A stretch of 64,000 nucleotides of DNA from Burkholderia anthina (GTDB taxonomy: Bacteria > Pseudomonadota > Gammaproteobacteria > Burkholderiales > Burkholderiaceae): NCBI RefSeq assembly GCF_902498995.1, contig NZ_CABVLY010000002.1, forward strand, positions 62,001 through 126,000. The letters are read 5' to 3'. A model generated the notes under the pieces. The model did no database searches. It saw only the letters and a program-made list of their open reading frames with translations, and was not told the DNA's origin. Shown one piece after another: positions 18,268-25,589 of the stretch (position 1 is the stretch's first letter; each line of letters starts with the position of its first letter). Made by a program: the position numbers and the translations under genes.

Positions 18268-19281
18268 ATGCCGAGCATCGTCTCCGGTCCCGCCAATCTC
18301 CCGCCGGGCACCGTCGCCGCCGAAACGCGCATGGTGCACGACGTCGCCACGCTGCAGCCGTCCGACTATCGTTCGCCCGACGGTGCGTCGTGGGTCATCG
18401 CCACCCTCACGCCGGCCAGGGACAGCGGCGCGATCGTCACCGGCAATACTTACTTCGACACCGCGAAACAGCAGACCGTCGCGGTGCCCGACGCACGCCG
18501 CCGCTATGCGAACCGCGGCACGTGGCAGGTCGTCGCGAGTTCGAGCCCGTCGGTGCCGGCCACCGGCCGTTACGACTGGCTGACGCTCGCGTGGCTGGCG
18601 ATCAACCGGCGGCCGCTGCCGCAAACGCCCGAGCATCTGTATTCGCCGTTCATTCACGGCGGCACGATCGTCTACCGGTGGAATTCCGCCGCACAGGGCG
18701 GCGAGCAGTTCGGCAACGTGCGGATGATTTTTCCGGAATGGCAACAGCAGGTGGCGGCGGTACTGCAAGCCGCTCCCGCGGACGACGCGCAAGCGGCGGT
18801 CGCGGCGCAGGTATCGGCGCTCGATCGCGCGAAGCAGGACAGCAATCCGATGGCCGCCGTGCTCGACTTCGGCAAGGCCGTACAGGAAGAACAGGCCGAC
18901 CGGATCGCGTCGAAGCTGCCGGCATTGCTGCGCGCGAACGATCTGCACGAGGTATCGGCAATCGTGTACCAATGCCTCGCCGCGTCACGCGAGGAGGACC
19001 GGCCGCGCCTCGTCGAAGCGATCAACGGCTCGATCTTCTCGTTCGACGACAGTGCGCGCCTGCTCGCGATCGCCTACGGTGCGTTCGCAGCCGGCCGGGT
19101 GCGGCCGCGGCCGTTCAGCGATCCCGCGCAGACCGCGCGCATCAACGACGTGTTTACCGCGTTGAAACAGCGGACGTCGGCGCTGCACGTGCCGGTTGCC
19201 GCCGGTTCGCCATGGGCCGAGTTCTTCACCGCGTACCGACTCGGCGGCTCGGCGCCCCGCTCCGACGGCAACGGGATGTGA
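18268..19281 (+). CDS. Hypothetical protein, 337 aa, no recognised family
   Basis: No signal peptide and no transmembrane segment; soluble composition. The N-terminal half is beta-rich with repeated Trp/Tyr (GTWQVVASSSPSVPATGRYD). The C-terminal half is helical (EEQADRIASKLPALLRANDL). Base composition and codon use match the core genes, so it looks like a genuine resident gene. I do not assign a function. Confidence 0.6.
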   Translation: MPSIVSGPANLPPGTVAAETRMVHDVATLQPSDYRSPDGASWVIATLTPARDSGAIVTGNTYFDTAKQQTVAVPDARRRYANRGTWQVVASSSPSVPATGRYDWLTLAWLAINRRPLPQTPEHLYSPFIHGGTIVYRWNSAAQGGEQFGNVRMIFPEWQQQVAAVLQAAPADDAQAAVAAQVSALDRAKQDSNPMAAVLDFGKAVQEEQADRIASKLPALLRANDLHEVSAIVYQCLAASREEDRPRLVEAINGSIFSFDDSARLLAIAYGAFAAGRVRPRPFSDPAQTARINDVFTALKQRTSALHVPVAAGSPWAEFFTAYRLGGSAPRSDGNGM

Positions 19282-19474
19282 CCGGCGCGCGCGTGCCCGA
19301 TACTCGGGACGCCGGCATGAAAGCGATGTCGTCCTGAATGCCGACGATGCGCGTCGCGCGCTGACGCGGGAAAAACCGGGAACCCCTGCGCCTGACGCGG
19401 GGTCGAAACGCGACACGACCGGCGGCGACATCGCCCTTGCCGGCCGCTCCTCCATCCTCCAGCCTTTCCTTCCC

Positions 19475-20284
19475 ATGTTGAGCATCGGTCCCTTTTCGAT
19501 CCGCGTCGTCGCGGTCGCCGCCGCCGCGCTGCTGGCGTGGCTCGTCGCGCGCTTCATGCAGCGCCGCCCGCCGGACGGCCAGCACAAGACGGCGTCGGGC
19601 CTGATCCTCGACGTGCTGCTGCTCGGGCTGATCGCCGCGCGTGTCGGCTACGTCGCGCAATGGTGGCGCGACTATGCGGCCGCACCGCGATCGATCATCG
19701 CGCTCGGCGACGGCGGCTTCGACTGGCGCATCGGCATCGTGGCCGCGCTGGTGTTCGCCGCATGGCGGCTGCGGCGTCTGCCGGCGCTGCGCCGCCCGGT
19801 AGCAGCCGGCATCGTCGTGGGGCTCGCCGCATGGGGCATCGCGCAGGGCACGCTCGCGACGCTGCAGCGCGGCGCGCCGCCGCTCGCCGCGTTGCGGCTC
19901 GAAGCGCTCGATGCAACGCCCGTGGCGCCGCAAGGTTTCGTCGGCAAGCCCGTCGTCGTGAACCTGTGGGCGACGTGGTGCCCGCCGTGCCAGCGCGAAA
20001 TGCCGATCCTCGCACAGGCGCAGCAGGATCATCCGGGCATCACGGTGCTGATGGTCAACCAGGGCGAAGATGCACAAACCGTGCGCGCGTTCCTCGCGCA
20101 AAAGGGCTTGCGGTTCGATCACGTGCTGCTCGATCGCACGCTGCATGCGATGCACACGTACGGGTCGCGCGGCTTGCCGACGACGCTGTTCTTCGACGCG
20201 AAGGGCAACCTCGTCGAATCGCACATGGGCGAGATCACGGCCGCGCGGCTGAAGGATGCGCTGGCACAGCGTGTCGGGCCCTGA
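19475..20284 (+). CDS. Membrane-anchored TlpA-like thioredoxin with Lgt-like N-terminus
   Basis: 269 aa. Residues 1-120 contain several membrane segments in a pattern reminiscent of the N-terminus of prolipoprotein diacylglyceryl transferase (SIGPFSIRVVAVAAAALLAW). Residues about 145-265 form a TlpA/ResA-type thioredoxin domain with the active site WATWCPPCQREMP and cis-Pro GLPTTLFF. It would act as a disulfide reductase facing the periplasm. The MLSIGPF start follows low-complexity codons. Confidence 0.8.
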   Translation: MLSIGPFSIRVVAVAAAALLAWLVARFMQRRPPDGQHKTASGLILDVLLLGLIAARVGYVAQWWRDYAAAPRSIIALGDGGFDWRIGIVAALVFAAWRLRRLPALRRPVAAGIVVGLAAWGIAQGTLATLQRGAPPLAALRLEALDATPVAPQGFVGKPVVVNLWATWCPPCQREMPILAQAQQDHPGITVLMVNQGEDAQTVRAFLAQKGLRFDHVLLDRTLHAMHTYGSRGLPTTLFFDAKGNLVESHMGEITAARLKDALAQRVGP

Positions 20285-20416
20285 CGACGCGTACGCCACG
20301 CTTTCGCGATCGGCGCATCCTGCGCGGTGCGGGATCGATGCAGGATGTCGATCACCGGAGCGGTCGGCATCGACGACAGGCTCGACGGCCGATTCGTGCC
20401 GCGGCCGCACGGAACG

Positions 20417-20570
20417 TCACCCCGCCGGCCCCGTCAGCATGATCCGCACGCCCGCGCACAGCAGCAGAAACGCGGACACCCACAACGCCACCTTCGTCCC
20501 GTCGCTGCCGAGATAGCGCGCGAGCGTCGGCGCGCGACTGTAGATCTGCCGGATCGCGAACGCGACCGGC
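20417..20570 (-). pseudogene. C-terminal remnant of a membrane protein (possibly MarC/UPF0056)
   Basis: The last ~50 codons (TLARYLGSDGTKVALWVSAF, then LLLCAGVRIMLTG) read like the terminal membrane helix of a MarC-type protein. Everything upstream in the same frame is low-complexity Arg/Ala/Ser sequence with no membrane segments. I interpret it as a decayed 3' end; the family match is from memory and uncertain. Confidence 0.35.
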
Positions 20571-20897
20571 GCATCGATGGAAGTGCTGGCGCTGGCGGGG
20601 GATGCTGTGGCGTTCGCACGCGAGTTCGAACGGTATCGGCAACGCGCGGAGACATCCTTGTGCGGCGGGCGACGGGCGGCGGGCGGGGCGGGGCGATCGG
20701 CCGACACGTTTCCTGACACATCTGCGATGAAGTGACGATGCGGCTGGCTGGCGCGATGTCGCTGGAATCGTTGAATCGCAAGGATGCAGGACATAGGTCG
20801 AATGGCCAATATCGATAAAACCGTACAAGACCGATATCAGACAGCAGCCAATCTCAGCTAAAGTGGTTCCACGTTTCCGCGCGGCCGACCAAGTCAT

Positions 20898-20910
20898 TTC
20901 GCAATGCGAA
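20898..20910. promoter_or_regulatory. Palindrome in the symE upstream region
   Basis: TTCGCA and TGCGAA around a single central base, immediately before an AT-rich TTATGT that could be a -10 element. Possible operator for the downstream pair. Confidence 0.35.
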
Positions 20911-20953
20911 TTATGTGACGGGATGACGATCGAAATCCGTGGCGTAAACGAGC

Positions 20954-21018
20954 GCGGCTCGCAGGTGTTCACGCACCTGCGAGCCGCTGACCACAACCAA
21001 CTCAACCAAGGAGAGTTG
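20954..21018 (+). promoter_or_regulatory. Structured leader of the SymE-like gene
   Basis: Two hairpins precede the start codon. The first (20954-20987) has perfect 14-bp arms GCGGCTCGCAGGTG / CACCTGCGAGCCGC with a 6-base loop. The second (20998-21018) pairs CAACTC with GAGTTG and places the Shine-Dalgarno AAGGAG (21008-21013) in its loop and stem. The first could alternatively be a DNA operator for the XRE-like partner. Confidence 0.55.
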
Positions 21019-21021
21019 ACC

Positions 21022-21357
21022 ATGGCTGACGCGAATCATAGCGCACCACCGCTTTACGAGGATGGTTTCGTCTCCGTTCAGGAGTCGTTTCAAAACCGCC
21101 GCACGCCGCCGTCCATCCGGTTCGACGATGAGGCGCCGCCTGTTCTCCATCTCTGGATGAAGCTGTCCAGCCGATGGATCGAGGAAGCGGGTTTCGCGCC
21201 CGGGCAATGCTTGCGGGTCGATGTGTCGAACAGGCGGCTGGTGATCACGCCGCTCGACGCGAACCTCGGCGGTGACTGCGGGAGCGATGGACGCGCCGAT
21301 ATCGATCGCGCGACGGGATCGCAGCAATTTTCGACGATGACGGAGGTGGTGCGATGA
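21022..21357 (+). CDS. SymE-like toxin
   Basis: 111 aa; start preceded by AAGGAGAG. The central part (LHLWMKLSSRWIEEAGFAPG, QCLRVDVSNRRLVITPLD) matches the SymE fold, an AbrB-like domain whose characterised E. coli member is an SOS-induced growth inhibitor restrained by the antisense RNA SymR. Here the gene overlaps a downstream XRE-like gene by 4 bp (ATGA), an arrangement of type II TA pairs. Confidence 0.75.
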   Translation: MADANHSAPPLYEDGFVSVQESFQNRRTPPSIRFDDEAPPVLHLWMKLSSRWIEEAGFAPGQCLRVDVSNRRLVITPLDANLGGDCGSDGRADIDRATGSQQFSTMTEVVR

Positions 21358-21677
21358 ATCGCAATCACGCATATCGACGCGCTGACGACATGCCGGCCGA
21401 CCTCGACCGTGACCTCGACGCCGGCATACTGGCCGCCAAGTCGAAACTTGTGCTGAAGCTCAACGCAATGATCGCGTCGCGCGGCCTGACCGAGGAAGAG
21501 ACTGCGGCGCTCGCCGAGATGGCCGCGCCGACCGTCACCCCGGAGCAACGCGCCAGACTTCGAAACGTTTCGCTGGAGCAACTGCTGTTGACGCTGGTGT
21601 CGTTTGGTCAGCAGGTGGAAATCGTGGTGCGGCATGCGGGGCACTCGCAGTCGGCAGGCGTCACGGTTTCGGGTTGA
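21354..21677 (+). CDS. XRE-like putative antitoxin partner of the SymE-like gene
   Basis: 107 aa. The region KLVLKLNAMIASRGLTEEET through VSLEQLLLTLVSFGQQVEIV follows the plan of HigA-type XRE antitoxins that bind DNA and toxin, but the second helix is degenerate (AALAEMAAPTVTPEQ). Translationally coupled to the toxin gene through ATGA. An antitoxin or repressor role is inferred from order, overlap and fold. Confidence 0.6.
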   Translation: MNRNHAYRRADDMPADLDRDLDAGILAAKSKLVLKLNAMIASRGLTEEETAALAEMAAPTVTPEQRARLRNVSLEQLLLTLVSFGQQVEIVVRHAGHSQSAGVTVSG

Positions 21678-21897
21678 CGGCCGGGGAGGTAGACGAAAGC
21701 ACCCGTGTGCGGCGGTCGGGCTCGACCGCCGCCGAAGCCCGTCCGGCACCACCCCTGTTCAATTTAACGTGAACGATCGTTACAGCCAATCAGGCCAGAC
21801 TGATTCTGCAAGCGAGCGCCGCGCGTCGATGGCCCCTACTTCTGGAGCACCCGCATGATTCCCAAACGAGAAAATCTTGACTCCCATTCGAATACCT

Positions 21898-21929
21898 CTC
21901 AAACGAGAACTTATAAATTCTCATTTGAG
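21898..21929. promoter_or_regulatory. Operator of the RES/Xre pair
   Basis: CTCAAACGAGAA and TTCTCATTTGAG form 12-bp inverted arms (one mismatch) around CTTATAAA. A further half-site CAAACGAGAA occurs at 21863-21872. A TTGACT hexamer lies at 21877-21882. The site ends 12 bp before the antitoxin start, in the expected place for autorepression by the antitoxin. Confidence 0.65.
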
Positions 21930-21941
21930 CGTCATCTCGCC

Positions 21942-22448
21942 ATGGCGAGGAATCCCCCCGCCGGCCGTCATACGACCGATCGCCCGACTGCGACGAAGGC
22001 AGCCAAGCCGTTGGCCGGCAAGCGGCAATTCGCCGCTCACGCCCCCGATATCGCGCTGTTCTTCGGCCAGTTCGATGCGCTCGAACAGCGTCGGCAGATT
22101 CGTGAAGGCATGGCGTCCAGCATCATCGACCGCGTCGCGAAGGATCTGTTGCATGTGCCCGTCCAGACCTTGCTCTCGAGTCTCGGTCTCCCGAGCTCGA
22201 CGATCCTGCGCAAGATCGCGCGAACGGAGCGTCTTTCGCCTGCGGAATCGGATCGCGTCGCGCGCGTACTGTACGTCTTCCGGCTTGCGGTCGACGTATT
22301 CGAGAGCGAGGGGCTGGCCGCGGAATGGATGCAGTTGCCACATGCCGAGCTGACCGGGCTGCGGCCGCTCGAAGTACTGGATTCACAGCCGGGATATGAC
22401 CGCGTACGAGAGCTCCTGATGCGGGTCATTCACGGAATTGGCGCATGA
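21942..22448 (+). CDS. Xre/MbcA/ParS-type antitoxin
   Basis: 168 aa from MARNPPAGRH. The C-terminal toxin-binding domain is typical (LRPLEVLDSQPGYDRVRELL, then MRVIHGIGA), and the middle contains the DNA-binding helices (LSSLGLPSSTILRKIARTER). It overlaps the RES toxin by 4 bp (ATGA). It should neutralise the toxin and repress transcription through the palindrome upstream. Confidence 0.88.
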   Translation: MARNPPAGRHTTDRPTATKAAKPLAGKRQFAAHAPDIALFFGQFDALEQRRQIREGMASSIIDRVAKDLLHVPVQTLLSSLGLPSSTILRKIARTERLSPAESDRVARVLYVFRLAVDVFESEGLAAEWMQLPHAELTGLRPLEVLDSQPGYDRVRELLMRVIHGIGA

Positions 22449-22927
22449 GAGTTTATCGGCTCGCCGAGGAGCGGCGCGGCTATTACCGGGCCGACGACCT
22501 GAGCGGGAATGGCGCCGCACTGGCAGGCGGGTGCTGGAACCCGCGCGGCATGCGCGTCGCGTATACGTGTGCGCACGCATCGACTGCATTGCTGGAGGCG
22601 CTGGTACACACGGCCGGCTTGATGCCGACCGGTGGATATCACCTGGTGGCCCTGGAGGTGCCGAATGCCGCTTGCAGCGAGGCGTTTGCCCCTACGCTAC
22701 CGGATGACTGGGCAGACCTGACGTGCGATCCTGAATCCACGACGGAATTGGGTCGGCAATGGCTCGAGGCAGGCAAACAACTGGTGATACGCGTGCCGTC
22801 GGTCATATGTCCGACCGATGCCAATCTGCTGCTGAATCCGACGCATCCTGACATGAGCGCCGTCAAGGTCGTTCGCACTGAACCTTTCACGCTGGATCCG
22901 AGACTGTTCGGTCACGCGGCGAGGTGA
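22445..22927 (+). CDS. RES domain toxin (NAD+-targeting, type II TA)
   Basis: 160 aa. RES-domain features: N-terminal RVYRLAEERRG, the GGCWNPRGMRVAYT segment, the Glu in STALLEALVHTAG and conserved Trp/Leu positions to NPTHPDMSAV. RES toxins such as MbcT and Res deplete or modify NAD+. Its start overlaps the antitoxin stop, so expression is coupled to the antitoxin. Confidence 0.88.
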   Translation: MRVYRLAEERRGYYRADDLSGNGAALAGGCWNPRGMRVAYTCAHASTALLEALVHTAGLMPTGGYHLVALEVPNAACSEAFAPTLPDDWADLTCDPESTTELGRQWLEAGKQLVIRVPSVICPTDANLLLNPTHPDMSAVKVVRTEPFTLDPRLFGHAAR

Positions 22928-22955
22928 ATTCGACGTCTCGCGTACCTCGTTCGCA

Positions 22956-23360
22956 TCAAGGCCGCGACAGCACCATCACGCGCCCCGACACGCGCTGCAG
23001 CTTGAGCCACCCCGTATCGGCCGCGAACCGAAGCTGCTGCAGCGGAAAATCGAACCCCGCCTTCTGTGCGGCGCTGACCACCGCATCGGCGATCCAGCGG
23101 ATCAGTTCCTTCCCTTCGTCGGTCGTTTGATGGCCGTTCTGCACGCCGTAGAAATAGCGATTCCCGGCATTGACCTCGTTCTGCAACTGCATCCAGTGCC
23201 CCGGCAGGCCCGGCAGCGTCCTGAACAGATCGGCGACCCGCTGCGTCGTCAGTCCGCGCGCCCATAGCGCGCCGTTCACGGCGGGCCGCGCCAGGTTGTG
23301 GCGGTCGGCCTCCTGGGCCTGGCCCTTGATGTCGCCTTTCAGGGAATCGGGTTTCGTCAT
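22956..23360 (-). CDS. Hypothetical protein, 134 aa
   Basis: Soluble, no signal peptide. Features include LFRTLPGLPGHWMQLQNEVN and a basic C-terminus. No family recognised. Its Shine-Dalgarno (AGGAAA on the minus strand) and probably its promoter lie inside the left copy of the ~400-bp inverted repeat, so the repeat may be its original leader. It converges with the RES toxin gene, whose stop is 28 bp away. Confidence 0.55.
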   Translation of the reverse strand: MTKPDSLKGDIKGQAQEADRHNLARPAVNGALWARGLTTQRVADLFRTLPGLPGHWMQLQNEVNAGNRYFYGVQNGHQTTDEGKELIRWIADAVVSAAQKAGFDFPLQQLRFAADTGWLKLQRVSGRVMVLSRP

Positions 23361-23363
23361 GAC

Positions 23364-23767
23364 GCTTTCCTCGTGATGGGCCCGGCAATGGGCCGGTTAA
23401 ATGAAAAAGCCGCCGAATTTCGAGCGCGCGCGTTGCTTGCACGATACGCCTAATCTCGAAATTGAGTGCCTGTCAGGTGTATCAGGCCGGCGCAATGCGA
23501 TATTGGCTGCAAGAATCAGTCTCGTCCGATAGGCACCGAGGCAACGGGTCACTATGCTTGCGCGGGTGCGGTGCCGGTGGAGTGCCCTGTTCATGTTCGG
23601 AGTGAGTCGGTCAACGATCTTCGCCGGCGCCGCACCTCCTCCCGGTTGCGATCCGGCTTCGGCGTGGGCGTTCGGTGGTGGCCGGTGGGCGCGGCCACGA
23701 CAGAGAAAGACGATGTTGAAACAACACGCTGCCATATGCGAGCGCCGAGCGCCTGCGCCGAAACCGG
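23364..23767 (+). repeat. Left copy of ~400-bp inverted repeat
   Basis: Nearly identical, in opposite orientation, to 29917-30319. By eye there are a handful of substitutions, concentrated near the outer end around 23375-23395. It has no recognisable transposase frame and no short terminal inverted repeats. It abuts the 134-aa gene start on the outside and the lectin upstream region on the inside. Confidence 0.92.
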
Positions 23768-23826
23768 ATTTCCCCACCATTCCCGCCTGCACGTTCACCC
23801 GTCATTCAGGAAATCGCAGCATGCGT

Positions 23827-23850
23827 CGATATAGTTTCGAAAATATATCG
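23827..23850. promoter_or_regulatory. AT-rich inverted repeat upstream of bclA
   Basis: CGATATA and TATATCG arms around GTTTCGAAAA, in the distinctly AT-rich 23800-23960 stretch before the lectin operon. The region 23768-24038 has no gene. I did not find a convincing CepR/lux box. Candidate regulator site or leader element. Confidence 0.4.
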
Positions 23851-24038
23851 AATGACCATCGCTGAAATTCGCATCATTGAATCGGACCATTTCGGCGTTC
23901 GATTTTCTGAATCCATTCCACGCCAGGCCGAATATTTTTTTATTTATTTTTCGCCATGCTGGCCGAACCGTGTTTGAAACGGCAAACGTTTGCGCGACAC
24001 GGTGATACGCGTTATCCATCTTCTATCAGGAGGCAAGC

Positions 24039-24428
24039 ATGGCCGACTCTCAAACGTCCTCGAACCGTGCCGGCGAGTTTTCGATTCCGCCGAACACCGA
24101 TTTCCGCGCGATCTTCTTCGCGAATGCCGCCGAGCAGCAGCACATCAAGCTGTTCATCGGCGACAGCAAGGAACCGGCGGCTTATCACAAGCTCACCACG
24201 CGCGACGGCCCGCGCGAAGCCACGCTGAATTCGGGTAACGGCAAGCTGCGCTTCGAAGTGACGGTGAACGGCAAGACGTCGGCCACCGACGCGCGGCTCG
24301 CGCCGATCACCGGCAAGAAATCAAACGGCTCGGCATACACGGTCAATTTCGGGATCGTCGTATCGGAAGACGGTCACGACAGCGACTACAACGACGGCAT
24401 CGTCGTGCTGCAGTGGCCGATCGGCTGA
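24039..24428 (+). CDS. bclA: BclA, LecB-type mannose-binding lectin
   Basis: 129 aa, the length of B. cenocepacia BC2L-A, which it matches closely from memory (start MADSQTSSNRAGEFSIPPNT; end VSEDGHDSDYNDGIVVLQWP). It is a PA-IIL/LecB fold with the Ca2+-binding Asp cluster DGHDSDYNDG and the C-terminal Gly. The family binds mannose-type sugars through two calcium ions as a dimer. AGGAGG lies 5-6 bases upstream of ATG. First gene of the lectin operon. Confidence 0.96.
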   Translation: MADSQTSSNRAGEFSIPPNTDFRAIFFANAAEQQHIKLFIGDSKEPAAYHKLTTRDGPREATLNSGNGKLRFEVTVNGKTSATDARLAPITGKKSNGSAYTVNFGIVVSEDGHDSDYNDGIVVLQWPIG

Positions 24429-24603
24429 AACAACCTGTCGATGCCGGCCTCCCGGGGCACGTCAGCCCCGCGGCCCGCATCGCAATGGCGACGGGGCCAA
24501 CGTATCGCCGATTAATTGCTGTTCCACGTATTGCCGCACACGCGGCCCGGTAAACGTGTTCACCGGCCGCATACAGACGGACATTCCATCAGACGAGGAC
24601 GAC

Positions 24604-25338
24604 ATGCAACAACCGTTTACCCATGACGACCTGTACGCGCTCCTGCAACTCGCCGGCAACGACGCCACCGCCGTGCAATCGAACGGCGATCAGGCGGTGC
24701 TCGACCGGATGCGTCAGTTCATGACCGCGCAACTCGTCGAGAAGCTGCCGCAATACGACGTGTTCGTCGACATCGCGACGATCCCGTACAGCTTCGACGT
24801 CGGCAGCTGGCAGAACAAGGTGAAGACCGATGCGGCGGGACAGGTGGTCGCCTGCACGGTGACGTGGGCCGGCGCGCCCGGCGTGCTGCCCGCCGCAGCG
24901 GCGAAGTTCGGTGTCGGCGCAGTGGTCACTTACTTCCTGAAGGCGACGCCGCAACCCGTGCAGCCCGATCCCGCCACCACCGGTGGTGGCGAACGCGACG
25001 GCGTCTTCAACCTGCCGCCGAACATCGCGTTCGGCGTGACCGCGCTCGTCAATTCGTCCGCGCAGCAGACGATCGACGTCTATGTCGACGACAACGCGAA
25101 ACCGGCCGCGACGTTCCAGGGCGCGGGCACGCAGGACGTGAACCTCAACACGCAAGTCCTGAACTCGGGCAAGGGGAAGGTGCGCGTGGTCGTGACGGCG
25201 AACGGCAAGCCGTCGAAGATCGGTTCGCGCCAGGTCGACATCTTCAAGAAGACCTACTTCGGGCTCGTCGGCTCGGAGGACGGCACCGATGGCGACTACA
25301 ACGACGGGATCGCGATCCTGAACTGGCCGCTGGGCTAA
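24604..25338 (+). CDS. bclB: BclB, two-domain LecB-type lectin
   Basis: 244 aa from MQQPFTHDDL. Residues 1-120 form the N-terminal domain of unknown function. A TTGGGE linker leads to a C-terminal LecB-like domain starting GVFNLPPNIAFGVTALVNSS with the calcium cluster EDGTDGDYNDG and ending NWPLG. It corresponds to B. cenocepacia BC2L-B. It follows bclA by 175 bp on the same strand; the bclC gene expected between them is absent. Confidence 0.93.
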   Translation: MQQPFTHDDLYALLQLAGNDATAVQSNGDQAVLDRMRQFMTAQLVEKLPQYDVFVDIATIPYSFDVGSWQNKVKTDAAGQVVACTVTWAGAPGVLPAAAAKFGVGAVVTYFLKATPQPVQPDPATTGGGERDGVFNLPPNIAFGVTALVNSSAQQTIDVYVDDNAKPAATFQGAGTQDVNLNTQVLNSGKGKVRVVVTANGKPSKIGSRQVDIFKKTYFGLVGSEDGTDGDYNDGIAILNWPLG

Positions 25339-25363
25339 GAGCCGCACCCGGCCAACCGACCCT

Positions 25364-25388
25364 CGCCACGCCGCCCGGCGTGGCGGTT
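25364..25388 (+). terminator. Rho-independent terminator of the lectin operon
   Basis: CGCCACGCCG / CGGCGTGGCG arms, 10 bp, with a minimal loop and a short T tract (GTTTG). Confidence 0.6.
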
Positions 25389-25589
25389 TGCGCGGGTACG
25401 CCGTACCTGCCTCTGCGCATGCTTCCTGCCGCCGTGGCAAATCGGCACATCCGGCCCGCCGCAGCAAGGCTGCGCGACTCGTGCGACCGCGCGTCGACCG
25501 CCCTCACGGCAACGCAACACCCTGTTCTCGCCGCGACCTCTCGTCGGGTCATTCCCCGATTTTTCAGCTGCCTGTTCCGAACACAGGAC

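Noticed and set aside
20590-20809. Upstream extension of the 20417-20570 remnant as a real protein
   Set aside because: Low-complexity and Arg-rich with no membrane or domain pattern.
23364-23767. The ~400-bp repeat as an insertion sequence
   Set aside because: No transposase domain in any frame, no short terminal inverted repeats and no target duplication could be seen; kept as a repeat of unknown type.
23554-23865. Plus-strand frame in the left repeat (MLARVRCRWSAL...) as a gene
   Set aside because: It appears in both repeat copies but is Arg/Ala/Pro-rich, with no ribosome site and no family; likely a shadow.
24429-24603. A short or degraded bclC between the lectin genes
   Set aside because: Only 175 bp with no lectin or TNF-like motif in any frame.
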